Part shown: piece after piece, positions 7,129-14,245 of the stretch
Numbering within the stretch: the first letter of the stretch is position 1
How the letters are laid out: each line of letters begins with the position of its first letter
Source: Oscillospiraceae bacterium
GTDB lineage: Bacteria > Bacillota > Clostridia > Oscillospirales > Acutalibacteraceae
Reading direction: 5' to 3'
DNA: 19,351 bases
Assembly: GCA_902761265.1 (NCBI GenBank)
Contig: CACWJV010000007.1
Span: 1-19,351, forward strand
The notes under the pieces: generated by a model
The model's input: the letters and a program-made list of their open reading frames with translations, nothing else
Told to the model about the DNA's origin: nothing
Databases searched by the model: none
Translations under genes and position numbers: made by a program

Positions 7129-8625
7129 ATGAAACGTTTGATCGCTGTGCTGCTGAGCCTTACGCTTTTGTGCGGCACCTGCGTGAGCTCCGCTTCGGCG
7201 CTGTGGTTTTGCAAGGATCAGCCCGCAAAAGAGCCTGTTTTTGAAAAGATCGACACCGAGTACCCGTTTGTGCTTGTACGCGGGATGGACTTCGGCGGCC
7301 TTTTGTTTGCGCCGGGTACCGAGGACGCCGCGCCCGTGATGGGCGACCCGGACGTCAAGCTGATTGTGCGCAGTGTGGCAAACGCCTTGTTCAAAGGTCT
7401 GCTGGCCAACAACTGGGACCGGTTCACCGACGAAGCGCTTGCCATCGCGGACAGCATTCTGGGCAATATGGCACTGACGAGGGACGGGTTGCCGCAGTTT
7501 GACACCGGTGTGGAGCAGTATCCCGAATCGCTCGCAAACTATCCGGAGTATGTGGAAGCGCTTGGCAACGGTGTGGAGGAAGGACTGCTCAAACGCGCGG
7601 TGCAGACCTATGGCGCGGACAAGGTCTATTATTACAACTACGACTGGCGGATCGATCCGTTTGTACACGCCGAGCGGCTGCATAATCTGATTGAAACGGC
7701 AAAGAAGGATCATGGCGCCAAAAAGGTCAATCTGGTCTGCTGCTCCATGGGCGGCATCCTCACGGATTCCTATCTGTACAAATACGGCGCGAAAAGTGTG
7801 CACCGTGTGCTGTTTGTGTCGTCCACCTTCTGCGGGACCTATGTGACGAGCGATCTTTTAAACGGCCGCGTCAAAGTGTATGGCGATCAGCTCTATCAGT
7901 TCTTGACCCTTAAGCTCAATTTGAACCCGGTCACGGCGTTTTTGCTGAAGGCTGTTTACAAGATGGGACTTTTCCGCGGTGTGGAAAAGCTGGCGAACAA
8001 TGTGCTGATTCCCAAGCTGAAGGACCGCGTGTTTGACACCTATATGCGCGATATGTTCGGCACGATGCCGGTGCTGTGGGCGCTGACGCAGCCGGAAGAT
8101 CTCGATGCGGCGCTGAACTATATGTTCCACGGCAAAGAGGACGAATACAAAACCATCATTGGCCTTGCAAAAGAATATAAGAAAATGAATTTGCAGCGCA
8201 ACGATATGCTGCGGCGTATGCAGAAGGACGGGCTGGAGATTCTTGTGGCGGCAAGCTACGGACTGCCGGTCGTGCCGTTTTATGAGCGCGGCAACGTGCA
8301 GGGCGACACGGTGCTGGAATCGCCGCTGATGCTCGGCGGCGCCACCATGTCGGTGCTCGGCGAAACGCTGCCGGCGGACTATCAGCCGCAGGACGCGCGC
8401 TTCTTCTCCCCCGACCGTGAGATCGATCTTTCCACGGCGGTCTTTCCCGAAACGACCTGGGCGCTCAAGGATGTTCCGCACGTCTTCACGTCGTTTGCAA
8501 CCGAATGTCAGGAAATGCTCATGTGGATGCTCAACGAAAAGACCTGCCCGACCGTTTTCACGGATGCGCGCTATCCGCAGTTTTTACAGTCCAACGGCAA
8601 TCTGGAGCTGACTCCGCTCAAATAA
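7129..8625 (+). CDS. Secreted LCAT-like alpha/beta-hydrolase (Ser nucleophile)
   Basis: 498-residue predicted exported hydrolase. Start 7129 (MKRLIAVLLS...) lies 10 bases after AAAGGA; an alternative ATG at 7123 would add two residues with a poorer 4-base spacing. The signal peptide ends around SSASA. The YYYNYDWRIDPF block near 175-185 and elbow NLVCCSMGG with Ser206 place it in the LCAT-like group of alpha/beta-hydrolases. A conserved tail block (SPDREIDLSTAVFPETTW) precedes the candidate His451. The first elbow position is Cys rather than Gly, as in the paralogue at 12448. Unlike its relatives it lacks the Phe-rich C-terminal helix and ends NGNLELTPLK. It is monocistronic, between a perfect promoter and a terminator. 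The expected activity is an acyl-ester hydrolase or transferase outside the cell; the substrate cannot be inferred. Confidence 0.85.
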   Translation: MKRLIAVLLSLTLLCGTCVSSASALWFCKDQPAKEPVFEKIDTEYPFVLVRGMDFGGLLFAPGTEDAAPVMGDPDVKLIVRSVANALFKGLLANNWDRFTDEALAIADSILGNMALTRDGLPQFDTGVEQYPESLANYPEYVEALGNGVEEGLLKRAVQTYGADKVYYYNYDWRIDPFVHAERLHNLIETAKKDHGAKKVNLVCCSMGGILTDSYLYKYGAKSVHRVLFVSSTFCGTYVTSDLLNGRVKVYGDQLYQFLTLKLNLNPVTAFLLKAVYKMGLFRGVEKLANNVLIPKLKDRVFDTYMRDMFGTMPVLWALTQPEDLDAALNYMFHGKEDEYKTIIGLAKEYKKMNLQRNDMLRRMQKDGLEILVAASYGLPVVPFYERGNVQGDTVLESPLMLGGATMSVLGETLPADYQPQDARFFSPDREIDLSTAVFPETTWALKDVPHVFTSFATECQEMLMWMLNEKTCPTVFTDARYPQFLQSNGNLELTPLK

Positions 8626-8631
8626 ATGCAT

Positions 8632-8660
8632 AAAACCGCTGCGGTTGGCAGCGGTTTTCA
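8632..8660 (+). terminator. Rho-independent terminator after the 7129 hydrolase
   Basis: AAAACCGCT (8632-8640) pairs with AGCGGTTTT (8650-8658), and T-rich sequence follows to about 8667. It starts 7 bases after the stop codon. Confidence 0.88.
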
Positions 8661-8690
8661 TCTTTTTGTCACAACTATCACACAATTATC

Positions 8691-8699
8691 TGCTATGAT
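8691..8699 (+). promoter_or_regulatory. Extended -10 promoter for the 8721 esterase
   Basis: TGCTATGAT: an upstream TG dinucleotide plus TATGAT (8694-8699, 5 of 6). No -35 box occurs at normal distance (TTGTCA at 8666-8671 is 22 bases away), consistent with an extended -10 promoter. The leader is only about 15 bases. Confidence 0.6.
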
Positions 8700-8704
8700 G
8701 CAGA

Positions 8705-8711
8705 AAAGGAG
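8705..8711 (+). promoter_or_regulatory. Ribosome binding site that fixes the start at 8721
   Basis: AAAGGAG ends 9 bases before ATG 8721. A TTG at 8712 directly abuts it and cannot be the start. Confidence 0.85.
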
Positions 8712-8720
8712 TTGATTAAT

Positions 8721-9764
8721 ATGAAACGTGTTTTGGTTTTTCTGCTCTGTTTTCTGATGCTCAGCGGTCTGGCGCTGCCCGCGTTTGCCGTGTCGCTGAA
8801 CGACGGCGGCGGTGCGCTCAACGCGCAGTTTTTGGACGGCGTCAACAGCAAGGGGCAAGACTACGTCTATTTTTCGCCTGTGAAGGGTGCGGCGGACGAA
8901 AACAAGTATCCGTTGTTCATCTGGCTGCACGGCGCAGGATCCGGCGGCGAAAAGCGGCAGCAGATCGCGTGGTATGACATTGTGCGGTTTGCGTCGGACG
9001 AATACCAGAGAAGATTCAGTCAGGGCGGCTGTTATGTGCTGGCGCCGCGTGACCCGGGCGTGGTTATGAGTTCGTGGGAAGCGAATGATACGTCCACACT
9101 CAAGGGCACGATCGACGATTTCATCAAAAGTCAGAACGGCCATGTCGATATGGACCGTATCTACATTTCCGGCTATTCCACCGGCGGCTCCATGGTCTGG
9201 AATATGGCGACAGCCTATCCGAATTTCTTTGCCGCCGTCATCCCCGGCTCGGCGCTGCTGCAGCCGTCAACCTCGTCGATGCAATTGCTCAAGGACGTTT
9301 CCGTGTGGATCTTCTGCTGCAACAAGGATCCTTATGTGTCGGCGCAGACCATCGCCGCAAAGCCGGTATTCAACGCACTCAAGAGCGTAACAAACCGCCC
9401 CGAGGGCGTGCGCATTTCCGAGTTTTCCCAGGCGGTTTTGCCGGATTACAGCAAGAAGCACGAAAACGGCGCCGTTGCGTGGGATTGCGAGCATTACACC
9501 TGGATGGCGATCACCAACGATATGCATATGTATGACGGCTCTGTTTATGCCTATCAGAATACGACCGACGGCACAGGCAAATCCATTTCCTTCCCGTCCG
9601 AGGGCGGCTTTATCTCCTGGTTGACGCAGCAGCACCGCACCACCGACAATTCGTCGTCCGGCGGCAAAAGCAAAAATGTGCTTTCGATCGTGTTCGGCTA
9701 TATCCGTTCGTTCTTCATCCGCACGTTCAGCGTAATCCGCGGACTGTTTACATTTTCCCGATAA
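8721..9764 (+). CDS. Secreted esterase of the PHB-depolymerase/CE1-like type
   Basis: 347-residue predicted exported alpha/beta-hydrolase. Its signal peptide MKRVLVFLLC...LALPAFA resembles that of the 4064-5647 protein. Visible active-site parts are an oxyanion-hole motif WLHGAGSGGE (His70-Gly71), nucleophile elbow SGYSTGGS with Ser153 in a YISGYSTGGSMVWNMA context, and a candidate His258 in CEHYTWM. This layout fits the Esterase_phd/CE1-like group (PHB depolymerase, feruloyl esterase and related secreted esterases). A linker rich in Ser, Gly and Lys near 308-318 leads to a hydrophobic and basic C-terminal tail (SIVFGYIRSFFIRTF...), similar in character to the tails of two LCAT-like neighbours. 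It is transcribed alone and convergent with ilvH. Substrate unknown; acetyl- or feruloyl-polysaccharide or polyester cleavage are family possibilities. Confidence 0.83.
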   Translation: MKRVLVFLLCFLMLSGLALPAFAVSLNDGGGALNAQFLDGVNSKGQDYVYFSPVKGAADENKYPLFIWLHGAGSGGEKRQQIAWYDIVRFASDEYQRRFSQGGCYVLAPRDPGVVMSSWEANDTSTLKGTIDDFIKSQNGHVDMDRIYISGYSTGGSMVWNMATAYPNFFAAVIPGSALLQPSTSSMQLLKDVSVWIFCCNKDPYVSAQTIAAKPVFNALKSVTNRPEGVRISEFSQAVLPDYSKKHENGAVAWDCEHYTWMAITNDMHMYDGSVYAYQNTTDGTGKSISFPSEGGFISWLTQQHRTTDNSSSGGKSKNVLSIVFGYIRSFFIRTFSVIRGLFTFSR

Positions 9765-9775
9765 CAGCAGATAAC

Positions 9776-9808
9776 AAAAGAGGTGATTGCCAAGGTCACC
9801 TCTTTTTT
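9776..9808. terminator. Bidirectional terminator between the esterase and ilvH
   Basis: AAAAGAGGTGA (9776-9786) pairs with TCACCTCTTTT (9796-9806) around a 9-base loop, with T-tracts for both directions. It lies between convergent stop codons at 9764 (plus) and 9813 (minus). Confidence 0.9.
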
Positions 9809-9812
9809 GTAT

Positions 9813-10310
9813 TCAGTTTTGCGTGTGCAGCACCGTTGCGCCGCGTTCGAGCGAGACAACGCCCGTGCGGCACATTTCGATGATGCCGATGGGTTTGACC
9901 ACGTCGATGAACGCCTGAATTTTGAGCGGTTCGCCGGTCACCTCAATCACCATGGCGTCAACGGAATAGTCAATGATCTTGCCGCGGTAGACGTCGGCGG
10001 CGGCCATAATCTCGCTGCGCGTTTCGGGGTGGTTCGGCACTTTGACAAGCAGCAGTTCGCGCTCCACGTTCTGCTCTTTTTCGAGCAGCTTGACCTCCTT
10101 GACGTTATGCAGCTTTTTGAGCTGGTTGATGAGCTGTTCACGCGCGTAGTCGTCGCCGTTGAGGGTGATCGTCATACGGGAATAGGCCGGGTCCTCGGTT
10201 TCACCCACGGTCAGCGAGTCGATGTTGAACCCCTTGCGCATAAACAGGCCGGCCACGCGGGTCAGCACGCCGTATTTGTTTTCCACATAAACCGCAATCA
10301 CACTTCTCAT
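9813..10310 (-). CDS. ilvH: Acetolactate synthase small (regulatory) subunit
   Basis: 165 residues, the normal length for the regulatory subunit. It activates the catalytic subunit and confers feedback inhibition by valine in the first common step of valine, leucine and isoleucine synthesis. The N-terminal ACT domain is clear (VENKYGVLTRVAGLFMRKGFNIDSLTVG, about residues 8-35, continuing to ~78), followed by the small-subunit C-terminal domain. The start ATG overlaps the ilvB stop as ATGA (10307-10310), with GGAGGA six bases upstream, so translation is coupled to ilvB and the subunits are made together. It is also called ilvN in some genomes. Nothing is unusual. Confidence 0.96.
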   Translation of the reverse strand: MRSVIAVYVENKYGVLTRVAGLFMRKGFNIDSLTVGETEDPAYSRMTITLNGDDYAREQLINQLKKLHNVKEVKLLEKEQNVERELLLVKVPNHPETRSEIMAAADVYRGKIIDYSVDAMVIEVTGEPLKIQAFIDVVKPIGIIEMCRTGVVSLERGATVLHTQN

Positions 10311-12019
10311 GAAAGTTCCTCCTGTGATAAATCTGTAATCAGTTCGTCAACCGCACCGCCCGGCAGCCGCATGGGCAGGACGGGTTCGTCGATATCAACC
10401 GGCACTTCGATCAGGGTCGGCCGGTTGGATTGCAGCGCGGTTTGCAGCGCCGCACGGAAAGAGTCGAGGTCGGTCACGCGTTGTGCGTGCGCGCCGAAGG
10501 CTTCGGCAACGCGGACGAAATCCGTCCGGCGGTTCAGCGTGGTTTCGGCATAGCGGCCGCCGAAAAAGAACCGCTGGGTCTGTCGTACAAGGCCGAGTGT
10601 GCCGTTGTTGAGCAGGATGATGACGACCGGCACGCCGTAAGTGACGGCGGTTGCAAGCTCCGTCAGATTCATGCCGAAGCTGCCGTCGCCAGTGACAAGG
10701 ATTGCGCGGCAGCCGGTGCCGATGCTCGCGCCGATTGCAGCGCCGAGACCGAATCCCATGGTACCGAGGCCGCCGGAGGAGATGAATTTGCGCGGGCGGG
10801 AAAGCTCGATAGACTGCGCCGTCCACATCTGATGCTGTCCGACGTCAGTGGCGATAATGGTGTCGGCGTCTTTGGTTTCGTTCACAACGTCAATCAACGC
10901 TGCCGGGTAAAGCGACGCCGGATGCTCCGCTTTGACCTTGCGAACGGTTGCTGTCTGCTGCTCTTTGAGCGACGCGACCGTCTGCTGCCACAGCGGATGC
11001 GACTGCGGCGCCACGGCGTCCACGATTGCAAAGAGCGCTTCGGTGATGTCACCGATCATGCCGAGCCTGACTTTAACGTTTTTGTTGATCTCCGAAAGGT
11101 CGGTATCGAGCTGGAGGATCACGGCGTCTTTGCCAAAGCGGTCGGTGTTGCCGGTGGCGCGGTCGGAAAAGCGCACGCCGATGCCGAAGATCAGATCGGC
11201 CTGCTTGCACGCGAGCGTTGCCGCAAGCGCACCGTGCATGCCCTCCATGCCGAGAAAGCGCGATTCTTTTCGCGGGATGGCGGACAGACCCATCAGCGAG
11301 CAGCCGATAAACGCGTCGAGCTTTTCGGCAAGTAAAAGCACCTGTTCGCCCAATCCGCAGGCCGCGGCGCCGCCGCCGACGTACAGATAGGGGCGTTTGG
11401 CGTTTTGCAGCAGGGCGACCGCCTGCTGTATTTGATCCTCCGGTACCTTCGGCGTATCGAACGGGTCCACAACCGGTTGCGGTTCATAGCTGCACGCGGC
11501 AAGCTGGATATCTTTCGGAATGTCGATCAGCACCGGGCCGGGCCGGCCGCTTTTTGCAATTTGAAACGCCTCGCGGATAGTATCGGCCAGCTCATTCACA
11601 TCCTGCACGAAATAGTTGTGCTTGGTGATTGGCAGCGTGATGCCGGTGATATTGATTTCCTGAAAGGCGTCTTTGCCGATTTGCCATGTCGGCACGTTGC
11701 CGGTGATGGCGACCATCGGTACGGAGTCTAGCATCGCGGTTGCAAGGCCGGTCACAAGATTGGTCGCGCCCGGGCCGCTGGTTGCAATTACAACGCCGGT
11801 TTTCCCCGTAGCCCGGGCATAGCCGTCTGCCGCGTGCGCGGCGCCCTGCTCGTGGGCCGTCAGAATATGGCGGATCTTATCGCCGGATTGATAGAGCGCG
11901 TCGTAGAGATCGACCACCATACCGCCCGGATAGCCGAATACGGTATCAACGCCCTGTTCAATCAGAATCTGCACTGCAAGCTGCGCGCCGTTGATGGTTC
12001 GCTTTTTTCGTTTGGCCAT
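10307..12019 (-). CDS. ilvB: Acetolactate synthase large (catalytic) subunit
   Basis: About 570 residues; thiamine-diphosphate enzyme condensing two pyruvates to acetolactate, or pyruvate with 2-oxobutyrate. The N-terminal TPP-binding domain has the FGYPGG motif and catalytic Glu in TAHEQGAAHAADGYAR (near residue 57). The central FAD-type domain follows, then the C-terminal pyrophosphate/Mg motif GDGSFGMN...LNNGTLG (near 440-470). Two start codons compete: 12019 (AGGA at 10 bases, AAGG at 7) and 12025 (AGGA at only 4, two residues longer); 12019 is preferred. The frame stays open upstream to 12175, but that stretch is the T-box leader and not coding. Expression is probably attenuated by the T-box at 12045-12310. 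The gene overlaps ilvH by 4 bp. It is a housekeeping operon sitting between members of a hydrolase gene set. Confidence 0.96.
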   Translation of the reverse strand: MAKRKKRTINGAQLAVQILIEQGVDTVFGYPGGMVVDLYDALYQSGDKIRHILTAHEQGAAHAADGYARATGKTGVVIATSGPGATNLVTGLATAMLDSVPMVAITGNVPTWQIGKDAFQEINITGITLPITKHNYFVQDVNELADTIREAFQIAKSGRPGPVLIDIPKDIQLAACSYEPQPVVDPFDTPKVPEDQIQQAVALLQNAKRPYLYVGGGAAACGLGEQVLLLAEKLDAFIGCSLMGLSAIPRKESRFLGMEGMHGALAATLACKQADLIFGIGVRFSDRATGNTDRFGKDAVILQLDTDLSEINKNVKVRLGMIGDITEALFAIVDAVAPQSHPLWQQTVASLKEQQTATVRKVKAEHPASLYPAALIDVVNETKDADTIIATDVGQHQMWTAQSIELSRPRKFISSGGLGTMGFGLGAAIGASIGTGCRAILVTGDGSFGMNLTELATAVTYGVPVVIILLNNGTLGLVRQTQRFFFGGRYAETTLNRRTDFVRVAEAFGAHAQRVTDLDSFRAALQTALQSNRPTLIEVPVDIDEPVLPMRLPGGAVDELITDLSQEELS

Positions 12020-12044
12020 GGTCATCCCTTCCTGCTTTTTGAAA

Positions 12045-12310
12045 TAAAAAAACGCTCCCGTCTCCAAAGAGACGAAAGCGAACGCTTCCGCGGTACCACT
12101 CTTTTTCATACAGCCGACGCTGTATGCCCTTTCGGCTTTTTGCCGCTGCTCTGTGACGGGAGCACCCGGTTGCAACTACCCGGCGTCAGCCGCTCCCCGC
12201 AACCGCTCCGCGGCGACCCGTGCGCACGTCCGTCATGCCTTGCACCGCCCGGCATGTCTCTGAAAGGGACGACAACGTACTCCTCCGCTTCTTCGCGTTT
12301 GATTCAAATT
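12045..12310 (-). ncRNA. T-box riboswitch leader of ilvB-ilvH
   Basis: Minus-strand leader that senses uncharged tRNA. The invariant T-box AGTGGTACCGCGG is at 12100-12088. Its terminator follows: CGTCTC/GAGACG core (12059-12064 with 12069-12074) plus outer CGCT/AGCG pairs, then a T-run at about 12052-12045. Stem I is recognisable: GCGG (12288-12285), an AGTA S-turn motif (12281-12278), AGAGA near 12262-12258, and an apical hairpin GGCATG/CATGCC (12251-12256 and 12234-12239) with a GGTGCAA loop. Returning down the stem, GCGG pairs with CCGC (12213-12210), which places the codon GTC at 12217-12215 in the specifier position, i.e. valine. The T-box call is firm; the specifier is a hand-folded inference. 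This leader accounts for most of the 428-base gap between ilvB and the divergent gene at 12448. Confidence 0.93.
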
Positions 12311-12316
12311 TTCATT

Positions 12317-12345
12317 ATTATAGCACCGGGCGGAAGGGTTGTCAA
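12317..12345 (-). promoter_or_regulatory. Perfect consensus promoter of the ilvB-ilvH operon
   Basis: On the minus strand, TTGACA (12345-12340), 17 bases, TATAAT (12322-12317). A full-strength promoter fits an operon controlled by downstream T-box attenuation rather than by initiation. Confidence 0.94.
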
Positions 12346-12378
12346 GTTTGATCGAACGTTTTTTCTTGCAAAATCATA

Positions 12379-12407
12379 TTGCTAAATTCTTGGAATTGTG
12401 ATATATT
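12379..12407 (+). promoter_or_regulatory. Probable promoter of the 12448 hydrolase
   Basis: TTGCTA (12379-12384, 4 of 6), 17-base spacer, TATATT (12402-12407, 5 of 6). It is clearly weaker than the divergent ilv promoter 34 bases away. Confidence 0.6.
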
Positions 12408-12447
12408 TAAGAAAACAATGCGATTGCAGAAAAATGGAGGAATCACG

Positions 12448-13968
12448 ATGAAACAGATAAAACGCATGCTTTGCGTGCTGCTGTGCTTGGCGCTGCTGCT
12501 TTCGTTTGCGGTGCTGCCGGTTTCCGCAGAAGGCACAACTGAAGCTTGTCCGCAAATCTATGTCCACGGGTTTATGAGTTCCACGCTGTACGAAAACAAA
12601 GACGATCCGAATTCCAAAGTGATCTGGCCGCCCGACGTCGACGCGATTTTAGCGGACGCCAAGGAGCAGATTCCCACATTGGTCGGCGCGCTGCTGGTCA
12701 ACAACTGGCAGAAGTTCGGCGATATTGCGATCGATCTGGTCAAGCCCTATTTCGAGCCGACTTATCTTGCCGACGACGGCACCTGTCCCAACAATTCCGG
12801 CGTATACTTCCGCTATCCGCCGACATGGGCGATTCCGAAGAACGGCCGCGTCGATTTCGATTATGACTGGCGGCTCGATCCGATGACGGTGGCCGACGAT
12901 CTGCACGCTTTTATCGAGTATGTCCGGGAAGCGACCGGCGCGGAGAAAGTCAATCTTTCCTGCCACAGTCTGGGCGGCGTGATCGTGCTGACCTATCTGT
13001 CCAAATACGGGCACGACCATGTCAAAGGCGTTTGCTTCAACACCACGGCAATCTACGGCGAAACGTATACCGGCGATCTGATGCGCGGCGATATCGTGTT
13101 TGACGCCGACGCCGTCGATTACTATCTGCGCTATGCACTGGACAACAACGAATATGAAGCGCTGCTGACCGGGCTGATTTCGATGGCAAACAAAAGCGGG
13201 CTGCTGGATCTTTTGGAACACAAGGCCAACGGGCTTGTGAAAAGCCAAAAGGAACGCGTCATCCGCGAATTGCTGCTGCCGATGTTCGGCAACTGGCTGA
13301 CGATCTGGAGCATGATCCCCGACAAGGATGTGCCGGATGCGCTGAACAATGTGTTCAACGTGCTGTGCAAAGGTGAAGACCGCAGCGCGCTGCGTGCCAA
13401 AATCGACGCCTACAACACCACGGTACGCGAGAAGAAGACCGCCACGCTGCAGGCGCTCAACGAGGATTTAAACGTATACGTCATCAGCCGCTACGGTTAT
13501 TCGTCCATCCCCGTGACGCCGTCGTTCAAAGTACTGTCCGACGGCACGGTCGACACGCGCTATTCCTCGTTCGGCGCGACCACAAGCGATTATGACAAGA
13601 CGCTGTCCGACGCCGCGATCAAAAACGTACCGGCCGCATTCATTTCGCCCAACAAACAGGTAGACGCATCCACCTGCCTGTTCCCGCAGCAAACGTGGCT
13701 GATCCGCAATCTGAAGCACGCGACCACACCGCAGTCGGTCTGGAAACTGATCGATCTGCTGCTCGCGCAGGACACACAGGCAACGGTCGACTCCTTCCCG
13801 GAATATCCGCGGTTTTTGAACTATGACGAAACGACCGATACCCTTTCGGCAGACACCGCAGAAGCGGTCAAGAGCGAACAGCTCTCCTTCTTTGAACGGC
13901 TGCGCCTGTTTTTCCAACAGCTAAAGCAGGTGCTCGAAATGCTGTTTGCCCGCTTAAAGAAAAACTGA
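12448..13968 (+). CDS. Secreted LCAT-like alpha/beta-hydrolase, most canonical paralogue
   Basis: 506-residue predicted exported hydrolase. Start 12448 has GGAGGA six bases upstream and begins the signal peptide MKQIKRMLCV... ending VLPVSA. The mature protein begins with IYVHGFMSS, a canonical HG oxyanion-type motif that is degraded in the two paralogues. Then come FDYDWRLDP (LCAT-like signature, about residue 145), elbow NLSCHSLGG with Ser174, and a C-terminal block with candidate Asp406 (VDASTCLFP) and His424. The same order and spacing of blocks is seen in the products of 4064-5647 and 7129-8625, so the three arose by duplication. The final ~28 residues form a Phe-, Leu-, Arg- and Lys-rich helix (LSFFERLRLFFQQL...), possibly for envelope attachment. 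The gene has its own promoter and terminator. Ester or acyl-lipid hydrolysis is likely; the substrate is unknown. Confidence 0.87.
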   Translation: MKQIKRMLCVLLCLALLLSFAVLPVSAEGTTEACPQIYVHGFMSSTLYENKDDPNSKVIWPPDVDAILADAKEQIPTLVGALLVNNWQKFGDIAIDLVKPYFEPTYLADDGTCPNNSGVYFRYPPTWAIPKNGRVDFDYDWRLDPMTVADDLHAFIEYVREATGAEKVNLSCHSLGGVIVLTYLSKYGHDHVKGVCFNTTAIYGETYTGDLMRGDIVFDADAVDYYLRYALDNNEYEALLTGLISMANKSGLLDLLEHKANGLVKSQKERVIRELLLPMFGNWLTIWSMIPDKDVPDALNNVFNVLCKGEDRSALRAKIDAYNTTVREKKTATLQALNEDLNVYVISRYGYSSIPVTPSFKVLSDGTVDTRYSSFGATTSDYDKTLSDAAIKNVPAAFISPNKQVDASTCLFPQQTWLIRNLKHATTPQSVWKLIDLLLAQDTQATVDSFPEYPRFLNYDETTDTLSADTAEAVKSEQLSFFERLRLFFQQLKQVLEMLFARLKKN

Positions 13969-13984
13969 TTGTTCCAAGCAAAAA

Positions 13985-14012
13985 GCCGGAACCTCTGCGG
14001 TTCCGGTTTTTT
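13985..14012 (+). terminator. Rho-independent terminator after the 12448 hydrolase
   Basis: CCGGAACC (13986-13993) pairs with GGTTCCGG (13999-14006) around loop TCTGC, followed by T-tract 14007-14012. Confidence 0.92.
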
Positions 14013-14083
14013 GCGGCCGTTTTTCCACCGGACAAACCCGGGCTCATTTTTAGGAAAACAGACAACGTTCCGGGATAAAGAAG

Positions 14084-14152
14084 TATAATAAATATATTTA
14101 GTTATATATATTATACAAAATTATAGAGTTTATACTAATATTAAAAAAACAA
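14084..14152. other. Extremely AT-rich tract upstream of the FeS operon promoter
   Basis: Roughly 69 bases with only about six G or C by hand count, against a mid-50s % GC surrounding. It ends directly at the -35 box and contains TATAATA/TATTATA arms (14084-14090, 14109-14115). It may act as an UP-element or a bendable regulatory region. No open reading frame is seen in the 13969-14245 gap. Confidence 0.6.
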
Positions 14153-14182
14153 TTGACATCTATGGTCGAAATTTGGTATTAT
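14153..14182 (+). promoter_or_regulatory. Promoter of the FeS-flavoprotein operon
   Basis: TTGACA at 14153-14158, 18-base spacer, TATTAT at 14177-14182. A perfect TATAAT at 14180-14185 overlaps but would need a 21-base spacer. The AT-rich tract immediately upstream should strengthen it. Confidence 0.75.
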
Positions 14183-14193
14183 AATGGAGTCAT

Positions 14194-14217
14194 CATATGT
14201 CCCGCCGGGACAATATG
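14194..14217 (+). promoter_or_regulatory. Dyad/hairpin at the predicted transcript 5' end
   Basis: CATA-TGTCCC (14194-14203) pairs with GGGACA-TATG (14207-14217) around loop GCC, with one bulged A at 14213. It starts about 10 bases after the -10 box. It could be an operator (TGTCCC-3-GGGACA) or a 5'-stabilising RNA hairpin. The start codon lies 28 bases further on. Confidence 0.5.
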
Positions 14218-14245
14218 CTGAATCAAAACGATAAGGAGATGCGTT

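Noticed and set aside
8678..8687. TCACACAATT shared upstream of the esterase and, on the minus strand at 5741-5732, of the Cys-type hydrolase
   Set aside because: A single 10-base match at different distances from the start codons; could well be chance, and the other hydrolase promoters lack it.
8712..8720. TTG start for the esterase
   Set aside because: It abuts the ribosome binding site with no spacing; ATG 8721 is ideally spaced and begins the signal peptide.
12026..12175. N-terminal extension of ilvB in the same open frame
   Set aside because: It would translate the T-box element and its terminator; the RBS and homology support a start at 12019 or 12025.
14180..14185. Perfect TATAAT as the -10 box for the FeS operon
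   Set aside because: It would be 21 bases from TTGACA; the overlapping TATTAT at 18 bases is the better partner, though both could contribute.
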